Assembly: GCF_016909175.1 (NCBI RefSeq)
Contig: NZ_JAFBFI010000018.1
Coordinates: 39,144 to 103,143 of the forward strand
Length of the DNA stretch: 64,000 bases
Direction of reading: 5' to 3'
From: Peribacillus deserti
Lineage (GTDB): Bacteria > Bacillota > Bacilli > Bacillales > DSM-1321
The translations under genes were made by a program, and so were the position numbers. Below the pieces are notes generated by a model. It was not told the DNA's origin, ran no database searches, and saw only the letters and a list, made by a program, of their open reading frames with translations. Of this stretch, positions 1 through 7,837 are shown in pieces. Within the stretch, counting starts at the first letter, position 1, and every line of letters starts with the position of its first letter.

Positions 1-251
1 ATTTCTTTATTTGTACATCTGAGGAATTCACTATACAGACGAATAAGTTCCGCTTTAAAGATATTCAAGTCATATATTCTATTCATATGAACTAAATACC
101 CATAATTATGGAAAAATAAACTGATTTAGCGCTAGATAGATAATGAAAGAAAGAAAGAGTAAAGAAGTCTGCCCCTGCTGAGTTTTTGTTTTTTGGTAAG
201 GCCAAACATCATCTTGAACTTTAAGAAGCGTGAAGTACCTTTTATCTATAT
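1..251. other. Intergenic, no gene recognised
   Basis: This A+T-rich stretch lies at the window edge. A 67-codon open frame on the minus strand has no ribosome site, has a biased composition and runs through the terminator beside it, so I do not count it as a gene. Nothing else is supported. Confidence 0.5.
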
Positions 252-287
252 AAAAAGGCAGGTTACCTAAAGGTATCCCGCCTTTTT
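252..287. terminator. Bidirectional rho-independent terminator
   Basis: Arms AAAAAGGC/GCCTTTTT with inner GGTTACCT/AGGTATCC form a hairpin bounded by A and T tracts on either side. It sits about 70 bp beyond the stop of the minus-strand TetR gene and can also end a plus-strand transcript entering from the left. Confidence 0.75.
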
Positions 288-357
288 GATTGCAAAAAAC
301 TAAGATCAAGATCAGTTTTTATTTATCAATCTTGTACGTAAGCTTGAATCATTCCAT

Positions 358-1245
358 TTACAGCTCGATCTGCCTAAAATAATCCGCAGCCAGCTGTTCT
401 AGCTTTTGCAGTTTTTGTTTGTTACATACTTCCGCGGCTTTTAAAGATCTTAGAGCACTTTCAATCAAGAACTTTCGCGGTGTTTGTGTTTGCAGGAATT
501 CATCTTGTACAAAGTCCAGCAGTTCGAGAGACTTTTCCTTTTCTTTGTCTGGAAGAGCACTTTTTATTTCTGAAACTGTTTGATACAGGGCCTGCTGATA
601 CGATTTGTCCTCAATCCGGCAGTCTGGGAGCAATTTTTCCAACGTCTCAATTTGAAATAATACATCCCCAGTCTGTGAAACTTCTTCAACCATTGCCGCT
701 GCGCGGTCCACACAATAACGAACAACCTGTGGAATGCTGCCAGTTGAATCATGGGCTATAGAATCGTATCTTAGGGAAGATTTTAAGATTCCTGTGAACA
801 TAATGGCAGCATCTAATAAATAGGGTTTTTTGTCTTCACCAAAGATGTCAATAAATCGAGTATAAACCCAGCGGAGCATCATCAAGTTGCCCTGCTTCAT
901 AAATTGCTTAAGTTCCGCATCATTAGAAAAGATTACTTCTTCAAAAAGAGAAATTAACTTATTCGTTCTATTTATCTTCATCTGTAATTCAATTTGTTTA
1001 ACAAAGATTTCAATATTAGAAGGATCCTGTCCGGTAAGTAAGTCATTTCGGTACTGTTCAAGCTGTTTGAAGATTGATTTGCATAGGGCAATAAATAATT
1101 CGGTTTTCGATGAAAAATAATTATAAAACGTACCTTTAGAAATACCGCTGTGATCCAGGATATCTTGAATCGAAGTAGCTTGGTACCCTTTTTCGATAAA
1201 TAACTGGTGAGCCATTTTTATGACATGCTGTTTCCTGTCTTTCAT
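358..1245 (-). CDS. TetR/AcrR family transcriptional regulator
   Basis: This is probably a ligand-responsive repressor of the divergent exporter gene. The N-terminal ~55 residues carry the TetR helix-turn-helix, with the recognisable segments EKGYQATSIQDI and GISKGTFYNYFSSKTELF. I start it at the internal ATG (product MKDRKQHVIKMAHQ) because AGGTGA lies five bases upstream; the longer open frame adds 24 residues without a ribosome site and would reach into the promoter. At 295 residues it is about 100 longer than common TetR proteins (~190-210), with a mainly helical C-terminal extension. Known for the family: DNA binding by the N-domain, ligand binding and dimerisation by the C-domain. Inferred: it controls the DHA2 transporter next door. 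The ligand is unknown. Confidence 0.9.
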   Translation of the reverse strand: MKDRKQHVIKMAHQLFIEKGYQATSIQDILDHSGISKGTFYNYFSSKTELFIALCKSIFKQLEQYRNDLLTGQDPSNIEIFVKQIELQMKINRTNKLISLFEEVIFSNDAELKQFMKQGNLMMLRWVYTRFIDIFGEDKKPYLLDAAIMFTGILKSSLRYDSIAHDSTGSIPQVVRYCVDRAAAMVEEVSQTGDVLFQIETLEKLLPDCRIEDKSYQQALYQTVSEIKSALPDKEKEKSLELLDFVQDEFLQTQTPRKFLIESALRSLKAAEVCNKQKLQKLEQLAADYFRQIEL

Positions 1246-1272
1246 AATTATCACCTGTAGTTTCAGTTGTAC

Positions 1273-1378
1273 TGATGGTATAAAAATCATAATACACGAT
1301 ATTTTTATATTATTCAATCTCTCAAATTACGGGTTTTTTTGTATTGAAATTTTTGAACCGTTGGTATAAGATATGATT
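1273..1378. promoter_or_regulatory. Divergent promoter region with repeated TetR operator candidate
   Basis: Two similar segments occur 86 bp apart in the 188-bp divergent region: GATGGTATAAAAATCAT at about 1274 and GTTGGTATAAGATATGAT at about 1360. TetR operators are usually short palindromes, and these are only partly symmetric, so the assignment is tentative. The TTGAAA at 1344 with TATAAG at 1365 (spacer 15) could be a weak promoter for the exporter. Confidence 0.3.
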
Positions 1379-1433
1379 TATGTGTAACAAGAGTATAAAA
1401 AAATGAACTGAATGTATAAAGGGGAAAATAACA

Positions 1434-2960
1434 ATGGATCAATCAATAAATAAAACGAGTCGCCCTCCTTACGGGATTATCGCTGTCCTGATGATTGGAG
1501 CTTTTATTGCTTTTTTAAACAATACACTGCTCAATATCGCACTGCCTTCGATCATGAAGGACTTAGAAGTGGACACAGCGACTGTACAATGGCTTACTAC
1601 CGGTTTTATGTTAGTCAACGGGATTATGATTCCAACCACAGCTTTTTTAATTCAAAAATATTCTGTACGTAACTTATTCTTAACAGCTATGGGATTATTT
1701 GCAGCGGGAACGATTCTCGCAGGTTTTGCTCATGCATTTCCACTCTTGTTAACAGGCCGTATGGTCCAGGCAGGGGGTTCAGCGATCCTTATGCCATTAT
1801 TGATGAATGTAATGCTAACAAGCTTTCCTATAGAAAAAAGGGGAGCGGCAATGGGTATTTTCGGTTTAGTTTTAATGGGTGCACCAGCAATAGGCCCTAC
1901 TTTATCAGGATGGGTCATTGAACATTATGACTGGAGAATGCTTTTTCACATTGTGACACCAATTGCCATTGTAGTTGTTTTAATAGGCTTTTTCATGCTC
2001 AAAGACAAAAAGGCTAAAGTATCCATTAAACTGGATTTTTTCTCAGTCCTATTATCAAGTGTAGGTTTTGGGGGACTTCTATATGGATTCAGCTCTGCAG
2101 GAAGTAAAGGCTGGGACAGCCCTTATGTATACTCGACTATAACGATTGGGGCGATTGCATTAGCCTGGTTTATTTTCCGTCAGCTAAGACAAGAGCAGCC
2201 AATGCTTAATTTCAGGATTTTTAAATATCCAATGTATGCTTTGTCTTCTGTCATTTCTATGGTTCTTACTATGGCTATGTTTTCGGGTATGCTGCTATTG
2301 CCGATCTATGTGCAGACTATTAGGGGAATCTCTCCGCTAGATGCGGGTTTAATGCTGCTGCCAGGGGCGATTTTAATGGCTGTTATGTCGCCGGTTACAG
2401 GAAAATTGTTTGATAAGTATGGCGGCAGAATGTTAGCTGTCATTGGCTTGATCATTACAACTGTAACAAGTTATATGTTCAGCAAGTTAACTCTCGAAAC
2501 AACATATACACATTTGATTATTTTATACTCACTGCGTATGTTTGGTATGTCCATGGTTATGATGCCTGTTTCGACTAATGGCTTAAACCAATTACCGCCA
2601 AGATACTATCCACACGGAACTGCTATGAACAATACACTGCAGCAAGTATCAGGAGCAATCGGTACGGCATTGCTTGTAACAATTATGTCTAATCGGGCAG
2701 AATCTCATGCAAAAGAATTAGCAGCAGAGGCGATGAAACAGGCTGCAGGGAAGCCGACTCCCGAAGCGCTGGCAATCATGAAACAGCAAATCACGATGAA
2801 AGCTATGTTAGAAGGAATCAATTTTGCTTTCTTCGTATCCGTCTTTATTGCAGGGCTTGCTCTTGTGCTGGCTTTCTTTATCAAACGTGCTAAGCAAGCT
2901 GAAGATACCATTGGTGGAAACACTTCCGGCAGAAATCCAGCTAAGGAAGAAGGAAACTAA
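1434..2960 (+). CDS. DHA2-family MFS multidrug efflux transporter, 14 TM
   Basis: This is a drug:proton antiporter of the inner membrane. The length (508 residues) and about 14 hydrophobic segments fit the DHA2/EmrB-LmrB family. Visible family motifs are LNNTLLNIALPSI after the first helix, QWLTTGFML, GRMVQAGGSAILMPL, and the antiporter motif C region GAPAIGPTLSGWV. The C-terminal tail after the last helix is hydrophilic. AAGGGG lies eight bases before the ATG. The divergent TetR gene 189 bp away is the usual partner that represses such exporters. Substrate cannot be read from sequence. The relatives LmrB and Mdr export lincomycin or fluoroquinolones, but I do not claim either here. Confidence 0.9.
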   Translation: MDQSINKTSRPPYGIIAVLMIGAFIAFLNNTLLNIALPSIMKDLEVDTATVQWLTTGFMLVNGIMIPTTAFLIQKYSVRNLFLTAMGLFAAGTILAGFAHAFPLLLTGRMVQAGGSAILMPLLMNVMLTSFPIEKRGAAMGIFGLVLMGAPAIGPTLSGWVIEHYDWRMLFHIVTPIAIVVVLIGFFMLKDKKAKVSIKLDFFSVLLSSVGFGGLLYGFSSAGSKGWDSPYVYSTITIGAIALAWFIFRQLRQEQPMLNFRIFKYPMYALSSVISMVLTMAMFSGMLLLPIYVQTIRGISPLDAGLMLLPGAILMAVMSPVTGKLFDKYGGRMLAVIGLIITTVTSYMFSKLTLETTYTHLIILYSLRMFGMSMVMMPVSTNGLNQLPPRYYPHGTAMNNTLQQVSGAIGTALLVTIMSNRAESHAKELAAEAMKQAAGKPTPEALAIMKQQITMKAMLEGINFAFFVSVFIAGLALVLAFFIKRAKQAEDTIGGNTSGRNPAKEEGN

Positions 2961-3006
2961 TAGGGGACCAGGAGTTTAAAACCTGGAAGAATAGGATGGT
3001 GAAAAG

Positions 3007-3189
3007 ATGGAGCGAAGAGTTCCCATTATAGTATTATTAGCTATAGGAATTATTCAGGCAATATATGCTTTTACTGTCTATCCCTTTAAAGCGGCGGCAG
3101 TCATGACAGTCTTTTCTGCTGCACTGCTCTTATTTGTATTCTTTCTCATTATTAAAGGACAAAAAGATAGAAACAGTGAAAATCAATAG
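3007..3189 (+). CDS. Small two-helix membrane protein
   Basis: This 60-residue protein consists almost entirely of two hydrophobic helices (IIVLLAIGIIQAIYAFTVY and AVMTVFSAALLLFVFFLII) joined by a short basic loop and ending in a charged tail. GGTGAAAAG precedes the ATG. It lies 46 bp behind the DHA2 exporter gene with no terminator between, so the two are probably co-transcribed. It could be an accessory or modulator of the exporter, but no family is recognised and function is unknown. Confidence 0.65.
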   Translation: MERRVPIIVLLAIGIIQAIYAFTVYPFKAAAVMTVFSAALLLFVFFLIIKGQKDRNSENQ

Positions 3190-3220
3190 ACTGCAAACGA
3201 AAAACAGTGCTTTTCTGAAC

Positions 3221-3269
3221 TGCACCCCAATTGTTAGACACAACTGACAATTGGAGGTGCATTTTTTTA
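3221..3269 (+). terminator. Hairpin terminator, possibly derived from an IS end
   Basis: The strong stem TGCACC-CAATTGT / ACAATTG-AGGTGCA is followed by seven T. It works as a terminator for the exporter operon. The left arm with its 5' flank (TGAACTGCACCCCAATTG) looks like the terminal inverted repeat of an IS3/IS150-type element, so it may be a solo IS end or remnant. No transposase is nearby. Confidence 0.75.
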
Positions 3270-3290
3270 TGAATTGTAATGAATTTTTCT

Positions 3291-3605
3291 TTAAGTATGC
3301 CTTGAATGCTCAATAGTCTGCTTTAATATATCCATAACATGCTCGTCATCATGAGAGTAATAAATGGTTGTACCTTCTCTTCTAGATTTAACCAGACGCA
3401 GATTTTTTAAGAATCGGAGCTGATGAGAAACTGTGCTTTGCAGCAGGGAAAGACTTTCAGCTATCCCGTTAACCGAGTACTCTCCTTTAAACAATAAATG
3501 GAGAATTCTCAGCCGGGTAGGGTCCGACAGAGCTTTAAACGTCTGAGTTACTAAAAATAAAGTTTCTTCATCTATCTCATCGTTAATATCTTCTTCGTCC
3601 AGCAT
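3291..3605 (-). CDS. czrA: ArsR/SmtB zinc-responsive repressor CzrA
   Basis: This is a winged-helix metalloregulator that leaves DNA when Zn(II) or Co(II) binds. The 104 residues contain the ArsR core ([16 protein letters not shown], helix-turn-helix around [16 protein letters not shown]). Near the C-terminus the alpha-5 metal site appears as D-x-H followed by ten residues and H-x2-H (DDEH...EHSRH). This is the zinc site of CzrA, whereas CadC-type sensors have cysteines and a terminal Glu. The ATG is preceded by GAGGGATGAGG. It is divergent from cadC, with a palindromic operator between them. In B. subtilis CzrA controls cadA and czcD, and both are in this neighbourhood. Confidence 0.88.
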   Translation of the reverse strand: MLDEEDINDEIDEETLFLVTQTFKALSDPTRLRILHLLFKGEYSVNGIAESLSLLQSTVSHQLRFLKNLRLVKSRREGTTIYYSHDDEHVMDILKQTIEHSRHT

Positions 3606-3686
3606 AACCCCTCATCCCTCCATTTTTTGGGTTATTTTATTATAAGATAGCCCATATAGCATTACAATCCCGCTTAACATTTTTAT

Positions 3687-3708
3687 TATTCAAATAAAGA
3701 CTTGAATA
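3687..3708. promoter_or_regulatory. CadC/CzrA-type operator in the czrA-cadC divergent region
   Basis: Perfect 7-bp arms TATTCAA and TTGAATA flank AATAAAGAC-like spacing. The core TCAAATAA..NTTGAA matches the cad operator known from staphylococcal CadC (TCAAATAAATATTTGAA type). Its position between the two divergent ArsR genes suggests it represses both. Confidence 0.7.
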
Positions 3709-3745
3709 TCATTGACCGTTTTCTGATAATTTCATATACTAATAG

Positions 3746-3761
3746 TCAAAAGAATGTTTGA
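3746..3761. promoter_or_regulatory. Second, weaker cad-type half-palindrome
   Basis: TCAAAAGAATGTTTGA has 5-bp arms TCAAA/TTTGA and continues into AATATAATG. It lies only 20 bp before the cadC start codon and resembles the operator at 3687, so a repressor bound here would block cadC-cadA initiation or elongation. Tentative. Confidence 0.4.
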
Positions 3762-3780
3762 ATATAATGAGGTGAGAACT

Positions 3781-4149
3781 TTGGCTGAAAAAAATGTTTG
3801 TGAAGTTACCTGTGTTCATGAGGACACAGTTACAAGAGTAAAAGAGAAGCTGAAACAAAAGAAAACAAGGGATGTAGCTTCCATTTTTAAAGCATTGGCA
3901 GATGATAACCGCATTAAGATTGCTTATGCGCTTTCACTTGAAGAGGAATTGTGTGTTTGTGACGCTGCAAATATTATTGGAGCTTCTACCGCGGCTGCTT
4001 CCCACCATCTTCGGCTTCTTTACAATTTGGGATTAGCTAAATATGAAAAGCGCGGCAAAATGGTTTATTACTCCCTTGATGACGATCATGTTAAGCAAAT
4101 AATCCACATTGCCTTTGCACACCAGGAGGAGGGAAAAGTCCGTGTCTGA
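3781..4149 (+). CDS. cadC: ArsR/SmtB Cd/Pb/Zn-responsive repressor CadC
   Basis: This is a metal-sensing repressor of the cadmium ATPase gene. I use the TTG start, which has AGGTGAG just upstream; an ATG 27 bp earlier has no ribosome site. The resulting 122 residues equal the length of staphylococcal CadC. Both CadC metal sites are visible. The alpha-3N site has the N-terminal pair CEVTC and the ELCVCD pair. The alpha-5 zinc site has D-x-H, ten residues, then H-x2-E (DDDH...HQEE). Recognition helix: [18 protein letters not shown]. The stop codon overlaps the GTG start of cadA, implying translational coupling. The Glu ending and the cysteines distinguish it from the CzrA-type gene beside it. 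Confidence 0.9.
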   Translation: MAEKNVCEVTCVHEDTVTRVKEKLKQKKTRDVASIFKALADDNRIKIAYALSLEEELCVCDAANIIGASTAAASHHLRLLYNLGLAKYEKRGKMVYYSLDDDHVKQIIHIAFAHQEEGKVRV

Positions 4150-6265
4150 AGCTTCAAGACAAGTTTATCGAGTTTCTAATTTCTCATGTACAGGATGTGC
4201 CAATAAATTTGAAAAAAATGTCCAAAAAATTGAAGGAGTAGAGGAGGCTAAGGTAAACTTTGGAGCCTTAAAACTCACTGTTTACGGAACGGCTTCAGTT
4301 GAAGAAATAGAAAGAGCAGGTGCTTTTGAAAATATCAAGATTGCTCCTGAAAAAGAAGGAATAAACATTCAGCAGGAATCTTTTTTGAAACAGCATTCAC
4401 ATATATTGGTTTCATTATTTTTTGTGTTAATGGGATACCTGTCTCAATCCTTGTATGGAGAAGGCAGTTCACAATCCATAATGGCTTTTGGGGCTGGGAT
4501 TGTTATAGGGGGATTTTCTCTTTTTAAAGTAGGACTGAAAAACCTGATTCACCTTGAATTTGATATGAAGACTTTAATGACGATCGCCATCATTGGGGCA
4601 GCTATCATTGGAGAATGGAGTGAAGGGGCCGTTGTTGTTATTCTCTTTGCCATCAGTGAGGTATTGGAGTCATATTCCATGCAAAAAGCCCGCCAGTCGA
4701 TCCGTTCTCTCATGGATATTGCTCCAAAAGAAGCACTTGTCCGCCGAAATGGAAAAGAAGTTTTAGTGCAGGTAAATGATATTCAAATCGGTGATGTGAT
4801 GATTGTAAAGCCTGGACAAAAGATTGCCATGGATGGAATGGTGCAAAGCGGAATATCTTCTGTTAACCAGGCAGCCATTACAGGAGAATCAGTACCAGTT
4901 GAAAAAGGGGTAAATGATGAAGTGTTTGCCGGCACGCTAAATGAAGAAGGATTACTGGAAGTCATTGTGACTAGACGTGTAGAGGATACTACAATCTCCA
5001 AGATTATTCACCTTGTAGAAGAAGCCCAGGCTGAACGGGCTCCTTCCCAAGCGTTCATAGAGAAGTTTGCCAGGTATTATACACCGATTATTATAGTCAT
5101 TGCTTTTTTGGCAGCCGTTCTTCCTCCTCTTTTTTTTGATGCTTCCTGGAGTACTTGGGTTTATCAGGGCTTGTCCGTTCTAGTAGTAGGGTGTCCATGC
5201 GCCCTTGTTATCTCAACTCCTGTTGCAATCGTAACAGCGATTGGTCATGCAGCCAAAAAGGGTGTGCTTATTAAGGGGGGGGTCTTTCTAGAAGAGATGG
5301 GTTCACTTAAAGCCATTGCCTTTGATAAAACGGGCACATTAACAAAAGGAGTTCCGGTGGTGACTGACTTTATAGTTATTGAAGAAGGCTGCAGTGAAAA
5401 TGAAATGTTTGCCATACTCACAGCGCTGGAAAACCGATCTCAGCATCCGCTTGCATCATCTATAATGAAAAAGGCTGAGCAGGAGGGTATTCTCTATAAA
5501 TCTATCCCGGTTGAACAGTTTTCTTCTCTAACCGGAAGAGGCATTAAAGGGATCATAAATGGAGAGTGGTACCATGCAGGCAGTCCGGCATATATAGCAG
5601 AAGTAATAAAGAAAGATCTTCCTGCAGATATTAAAGAGGGGATTGAGGAATTACAATACCAGGGCAAAACCGTAATGGTCCTTGGAACTTCTCTTGGGGT
5701 GGCAGGCCTGATAGCCGTAGCGGATGAAGTAAGAGAAAACAGCCGTTCTGTAATCTCACAGCTTCATACACTTGGTATTGAAAAAACATTCATGCTTACA
5801 GGTGACAACATCGGCACAGCAAAGGCGATTAGTCAGAAAGTGGGCGTGTCCTCCTTTAAAGCGGAATTGCTTCCTCAAGATAAGCTAGTATTTATTAAAG
5901 CATTACGCAAAGATTATAACCGGGCAGCCATGGTAGGAGATGGTGTCAATGACGCCCCTGCACTTGCTGCATCAACTGTGGGAATTGCCATGGGAGGGGC
6001 AGGGACTGACACCGCCCTCGAGACAGCCGATGTAGCTCTTATGGGCGATGATCTAAGTAAACTGCCATTTACCATTCGGCTAAGCCGTAAAGCACTAATG
6101 ATCATAAAGCAAAATATCACGTTTTCGATTGGCATTAAATTATTTGCCCTTCTCCTCGTTATTCCGGGGTGGTTAACGCTCTGGATTGCTATTTTTGCTG
6201 ATATGGGTGCAACTATATTAGTAACCTTAAACAGCCTGCGGCTGCTTCGCTTAAAAGATAAATAA
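4142..6265 (+). CDS. cadA: P1B-type Cd/Zn/Pb-transporting ATPase CadA
   Basis: ATP-driven exporter of soft divalent cations in the cytoplasmic membrane. I place the start at GTG, eight bases after AGGAGGAGGG and overlapping the cadC stop. The longer TTG frame begins inside cadC without a ribosome site. Order of domains in 707 residues: N-terminal heavy-metal-associated domain with CTGC, paired helices, actuator TGES loop ([11 protein letters not shown]), CPC metal motif at 351-353, phosphorylated Asp395 in [18 protein letters not shown] histidine loop, [14 protein letters not shown] hinge, and the last helices with the FADMGAT aspartate typical of Zn/Cd pumps. Expected control is by CadC. A terminator follows directly. 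Confidence 0.95.
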   Translation: MSEASRQVYRVSNFSCTGCANKFEKNVQKIEGVEEAKVNFGALKLTVYGTASVEEIERAGAFENIKIAPEKEGINIQQESFLKQHSHILVSLFFVLMGYLSQSLYGEGSSQSIMAFGAGIVIGGFSLFKVGLKNLIHLEFDMKTLMTIAIIGAAIIGEWSEGAVVVILFAISEVLESYSMQKARQSIRSLMDIAPKEALVRRNGKEVLVQVNDIQIGDVMIVKPGQKIAMDGMVQSGISSVNQAAITGESVPVEKGVNDEVFAGTLNEEGLLEVIVTRRVEDTTISKIIHLVEEAQAERAPSQAFIEKFARYYTPIIIVIAFLAAVLPPLFFDASWSTWVYQGLSVLVVGCPCALVISTPVAIVTAIGHAAKKGVLIKGGVFLEEMGSLKAIAFDKTGTLTKGVPVVTDFIVIEEGCSENEMFAILTALENRSQHPLASSIMKKAEQEGILYKSIPVEQFSSLTGRGIKGIINGEWYHAGSPAYIAEVIKKDLPADIKEGIEELQYQGKTVMVLGTSLGVAGLIAVADEVRENSRSVISQLHTLGIEKTFMLTGDNIGTAKAISQKVGVSSFKAELLPQDKLVFIKALRKDYNRAAMVGDGVNDAPALAASTVGIAMGGAGTDTALETADVALMGDDLSKLPFTIRLSRKALMIIKQNITFSIGIKLFALLLVIPGWLTLWIAIFADMGATILVTLNSLRLLRLKDK

Positions 6266-6273
6266 CCGAAAGC

Positions 6274-6307
6274 GGCTTCCATTCGATAAATGGAAGCCCT
6301 TTTTTTA
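6274..6307 (+). terminator. Terminator of cadCA
   Basis: GGCTTCCAT and ATGGAAGCC arms with a six-base loop, followed by CTTTTTTT, start nine bases after the cadA stop. Confidence 0.88.
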
Positions 6308-6547
6308 TCTAAGAAACGTGTGAAACTGCATATAATTCTTACACTGTTTCTAATTTATTTTCTGGATGTCGCGTGACAATTTATGTGTTTCATCTTTTAT
6401 TTGAAAAAACATGATAGATAACAGAAAGATTCCACCATCACCGAATAGCTGTTTTAAAAGGTGCCGACAATACACATTATGCCTTTGATTTTTTGAGTAA
6501 ATAGTAATAAATAGGATTTCCTTGAACTGTAAAATGAAGAACTATTC

Positions 6548-6576
6548 TTGAAATTAGCCCTGAAATAAGGTATAAT
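6548..6576 (+). promoter_or_regulatory. Strong sigma-A promoter of the pre-rsbS transcript
   Basis: TTGAAA, 17 bp, TATAAT: -35 one mismatch from consensus, -10 perfect. No coding region begins downstream until 6876, and two terminators lie in between. Confidence 0.75.
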
Positions 6577-6655
6577 GAATGATGGAACTAAGATACTAAG
6601 CTCGGTTCTTAAGCTATGTCTCTTTTTCGGCATTTAAATAATATGTGAATTTAAT

Positions 6656-6685
6656 AGAGAATTAGATTCCTATATTCTCTTTTTA
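6656..6685 (+). terminator. Internal terminator of the pre-rsbS transcript
   Basis: AGAGAAT and ATTCTCT arms, 11-base loop, then TTTTT. The stem is A+T-rich, so termination is probably partial. Confidence 0.5.
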
Positions 6686-6781
6686 GTAATTCCATTTACA
6701 GTTTATCGCAGATGAAATTAAACGATTTTTTAACAATCATATATAGATGGTAGAAATGAGCTAGGCCACGGAACTAGACAT

Positions 6782-6822
6782 AAGCCAAAGAGAGTGTTAA
6801 AGACCTCTCTTTGGCTTTTTTT
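6782..6822 (+). terminator. Strong terminator immediately upstream of rsbS
   Basis: A 13-bp perfect stem AAGCCAAAGAGAG/CTCTCTTTGGCTT is followed by a T tract. No gene ends before it; the previous gene already has its own terminator at 6274. Confidence 0.8.
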
Positions 6823-6875
6823 ATTTTATTTTTTAGATTTGGATCGGTAAGTTTGTTTTGCATGGGGGCCAGAAA

Positions 6876-7238
6876 ATGAGAATTCCAATACTGAAGTTAA
6901 ACGATATGCTGCTCGTTTCAATACAAGTTGTACTTGATGATCAAAGTGCGTTAATGCTGAAGGAGGATTTACTACAAAAGATTCATGTTACAGGTGCCGG
7001 GGGAGTGGTTCTGGATTTGACTTCTTTAGATATTATTGACTCATTTATTGCTAAAGTCCTTGGGGATATGGTAAGTATGGCAGAATTAATGGGAGCAAAA
7101 GTTGTGATAACAGGAATACAGCCAGCCGTAGCTATTACTTTAATTGAGTTAGGAATCAGTCTTCCTAATATAATGACAGCGCTTGACCTGGAAAAAGGAA
7201 TTGAACTATTAAGGAATGCTGTGATTGATGATGAATAA
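6876..7238 (+). CDS. rsbS: Stressosome STAS-domain antagonist RsbS
   Basis: This is the scaffold protein that sequesters the RsbT kinase in the stressosome. The 120 residues form one STAS domain closely resembling B. subtilis Rsb[56 protein letters not shown]. The serine phosphorylated by RsbT is present (Ser56 in IIDSFIAK). I choose the ATG preceded by GGGGG; a TTG 18 bp upstream would add six residues without support. The gene overlaps rsbT. In Bacillus, rsbR precedes and rsbT-U-V-W-sigB-X follow, but here no rsbR paralogue lies upstream and only rsbT follows. Confidence 0.92.
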   Translation: MRIPILKLNDMLLVSIQVVLDDQSALMLKEDLLQKIHVTGAGGVVLDLTSLDIIDSFIAKVLGDMVSMAELMGAKVVITGIQPAVAITLIELGISLPNIMTALDLEKGIELLRNAVIDDE

Positions 7239-7629
7239 AGACACGGTTCATATTCAGCATGAATTAGATATTGTACAGGCACGGCAAAAGGGCAGAGAAA
7301 TTTCCAAGAAGATTGCCTTTGGAACTGTTGACCAGGTAAGAATCACGACTGCCATATCTGAGTTAGCAAGGAACATCTATCTTTATGCAGGATCAGGAGA
7401 TATATCCATAGAAGAAATTCATGACGGCAATAAAAAAGGAATAAAAATATCAGCGGTAGATCAAGGCCCTGGTATAGCGGACATTAGAAAAGTGTTAGAA
7501 GACGGTTATTCCACATCAGGAGGATTAGGTGCTGGAGTACCTGGCGTAAAAAGACTGATGGATGATTTTTCGATTGATTCGGCAGTTGGTAAAGGTACAG
7601 CCATTACAGCTGTAAAATGGCTGAAATAA
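7228..7629 (+). CDS. rsbT: Switch serine/threonine kinase RsbT
   Basis: This is a GHKL-type kinase that phosphorylates RsbS/RsbR and, once free, activates an output partner (the RsbU phosphatase in B. subtilis). The 133 residues carry the Bergerat ATP-binding motifs: N-box [13 protein letters not shown]1 box DQGPGIAD, and the G2 region [20 protein letters not shown]. The start is ATG 7228 or the adjacent ATG 7231, with AAGGA 12-15 bases upstream inside rsbS, an 8-11 bp overlap suggesting coupled translation. A terminator follows, so no rsbU is in this unit. The downstream target of the kinase is not identifiable here. Confidence 0.92.
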   Translation: MMNKDTVHIQHELDIVQARQKGREISKKIAFGTVDQVRITTAISELARNIYLYAGSGDISIEEIHDGNKKGIKISAVDQGPGIADIRKVLEDGYSTSGGLGAGVPGVKRLMDDFSIDSAVGKGTAITAVKWLK

Positions 7630-7648
7630 TTAGATTGTATGTGTATAA

Positions 7649-7680
7649 GGGTGCCAGTATAGTCTGGCACCCTCTTTTTT
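7649..7680 (+). terminator. Terminator of rsbST
   Basis: GGGTGCCAG/CTGGCACCC perfect 9-bp stem with six-base loop, then TCTTTTTT. Confidence 0.88.
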
Positions 7681-7802
7681 GTAAAAAATGGAATTTCTGC
7701 GTAATGATTGGCGTTCTTCTTTTTAGCTCAAAAAGGACGAATGAGATAGGTACGTTAGGGTAAAAGATAATGGCACATATCTGTACTTTCGTACATAATA
7801 TA

Positions 7803-7824
7803 TATATGAACATATATTCATATA
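7803..7824. promoter_or_regulatory. CzrA-type operator upstream of czcD
   Basis: Arms TATATGAA and TTCATATA flank CATATA, giving a 22-bp nearly perfect palindrome of the TGAACATATNTTCA type known for staphylococcal/Bacillus CzrA sites. It abuts the ribosome site AAAGGAG at 7825, so binding would block transcription start or early elongation of czcD. Confidence 0.72.
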
Positions 7825-7837
7825 AAGGAGTGAGGGT

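Larger units (their letters stand above)
6583..6822 (+). ncRNA. Putative leader RNA or small RNA upstream of rsbST
   Basis: Between the promoter at 6548 and the terminator at 6782 lies about 240 bases with no credible ORF (the longest start-to-stop frames are 6-13 codons without ribosome sites). It contains an internal intrinsic terminator at 6656-6685 (AGAGAAT/ATTCTCT then TTTTT) and a final strong one (AAGCCAAAGAGAG/CTCTCTTTGGCTT then T7). The second terminator lies 54 bp before rsbS. It is therefore either a stand-alone sRNA (about 105 or 240 nt) or a conditionally terminated leader of rsbST. It does not match any riboswitch consensus I know. Confidence 0.5.

Noticed and set aside
106..309. 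Minus-strand open frame of 67 codons
   Set aside because: No ribosome site, odd composition, and it crosses the bidirectional terminator at 252-287.
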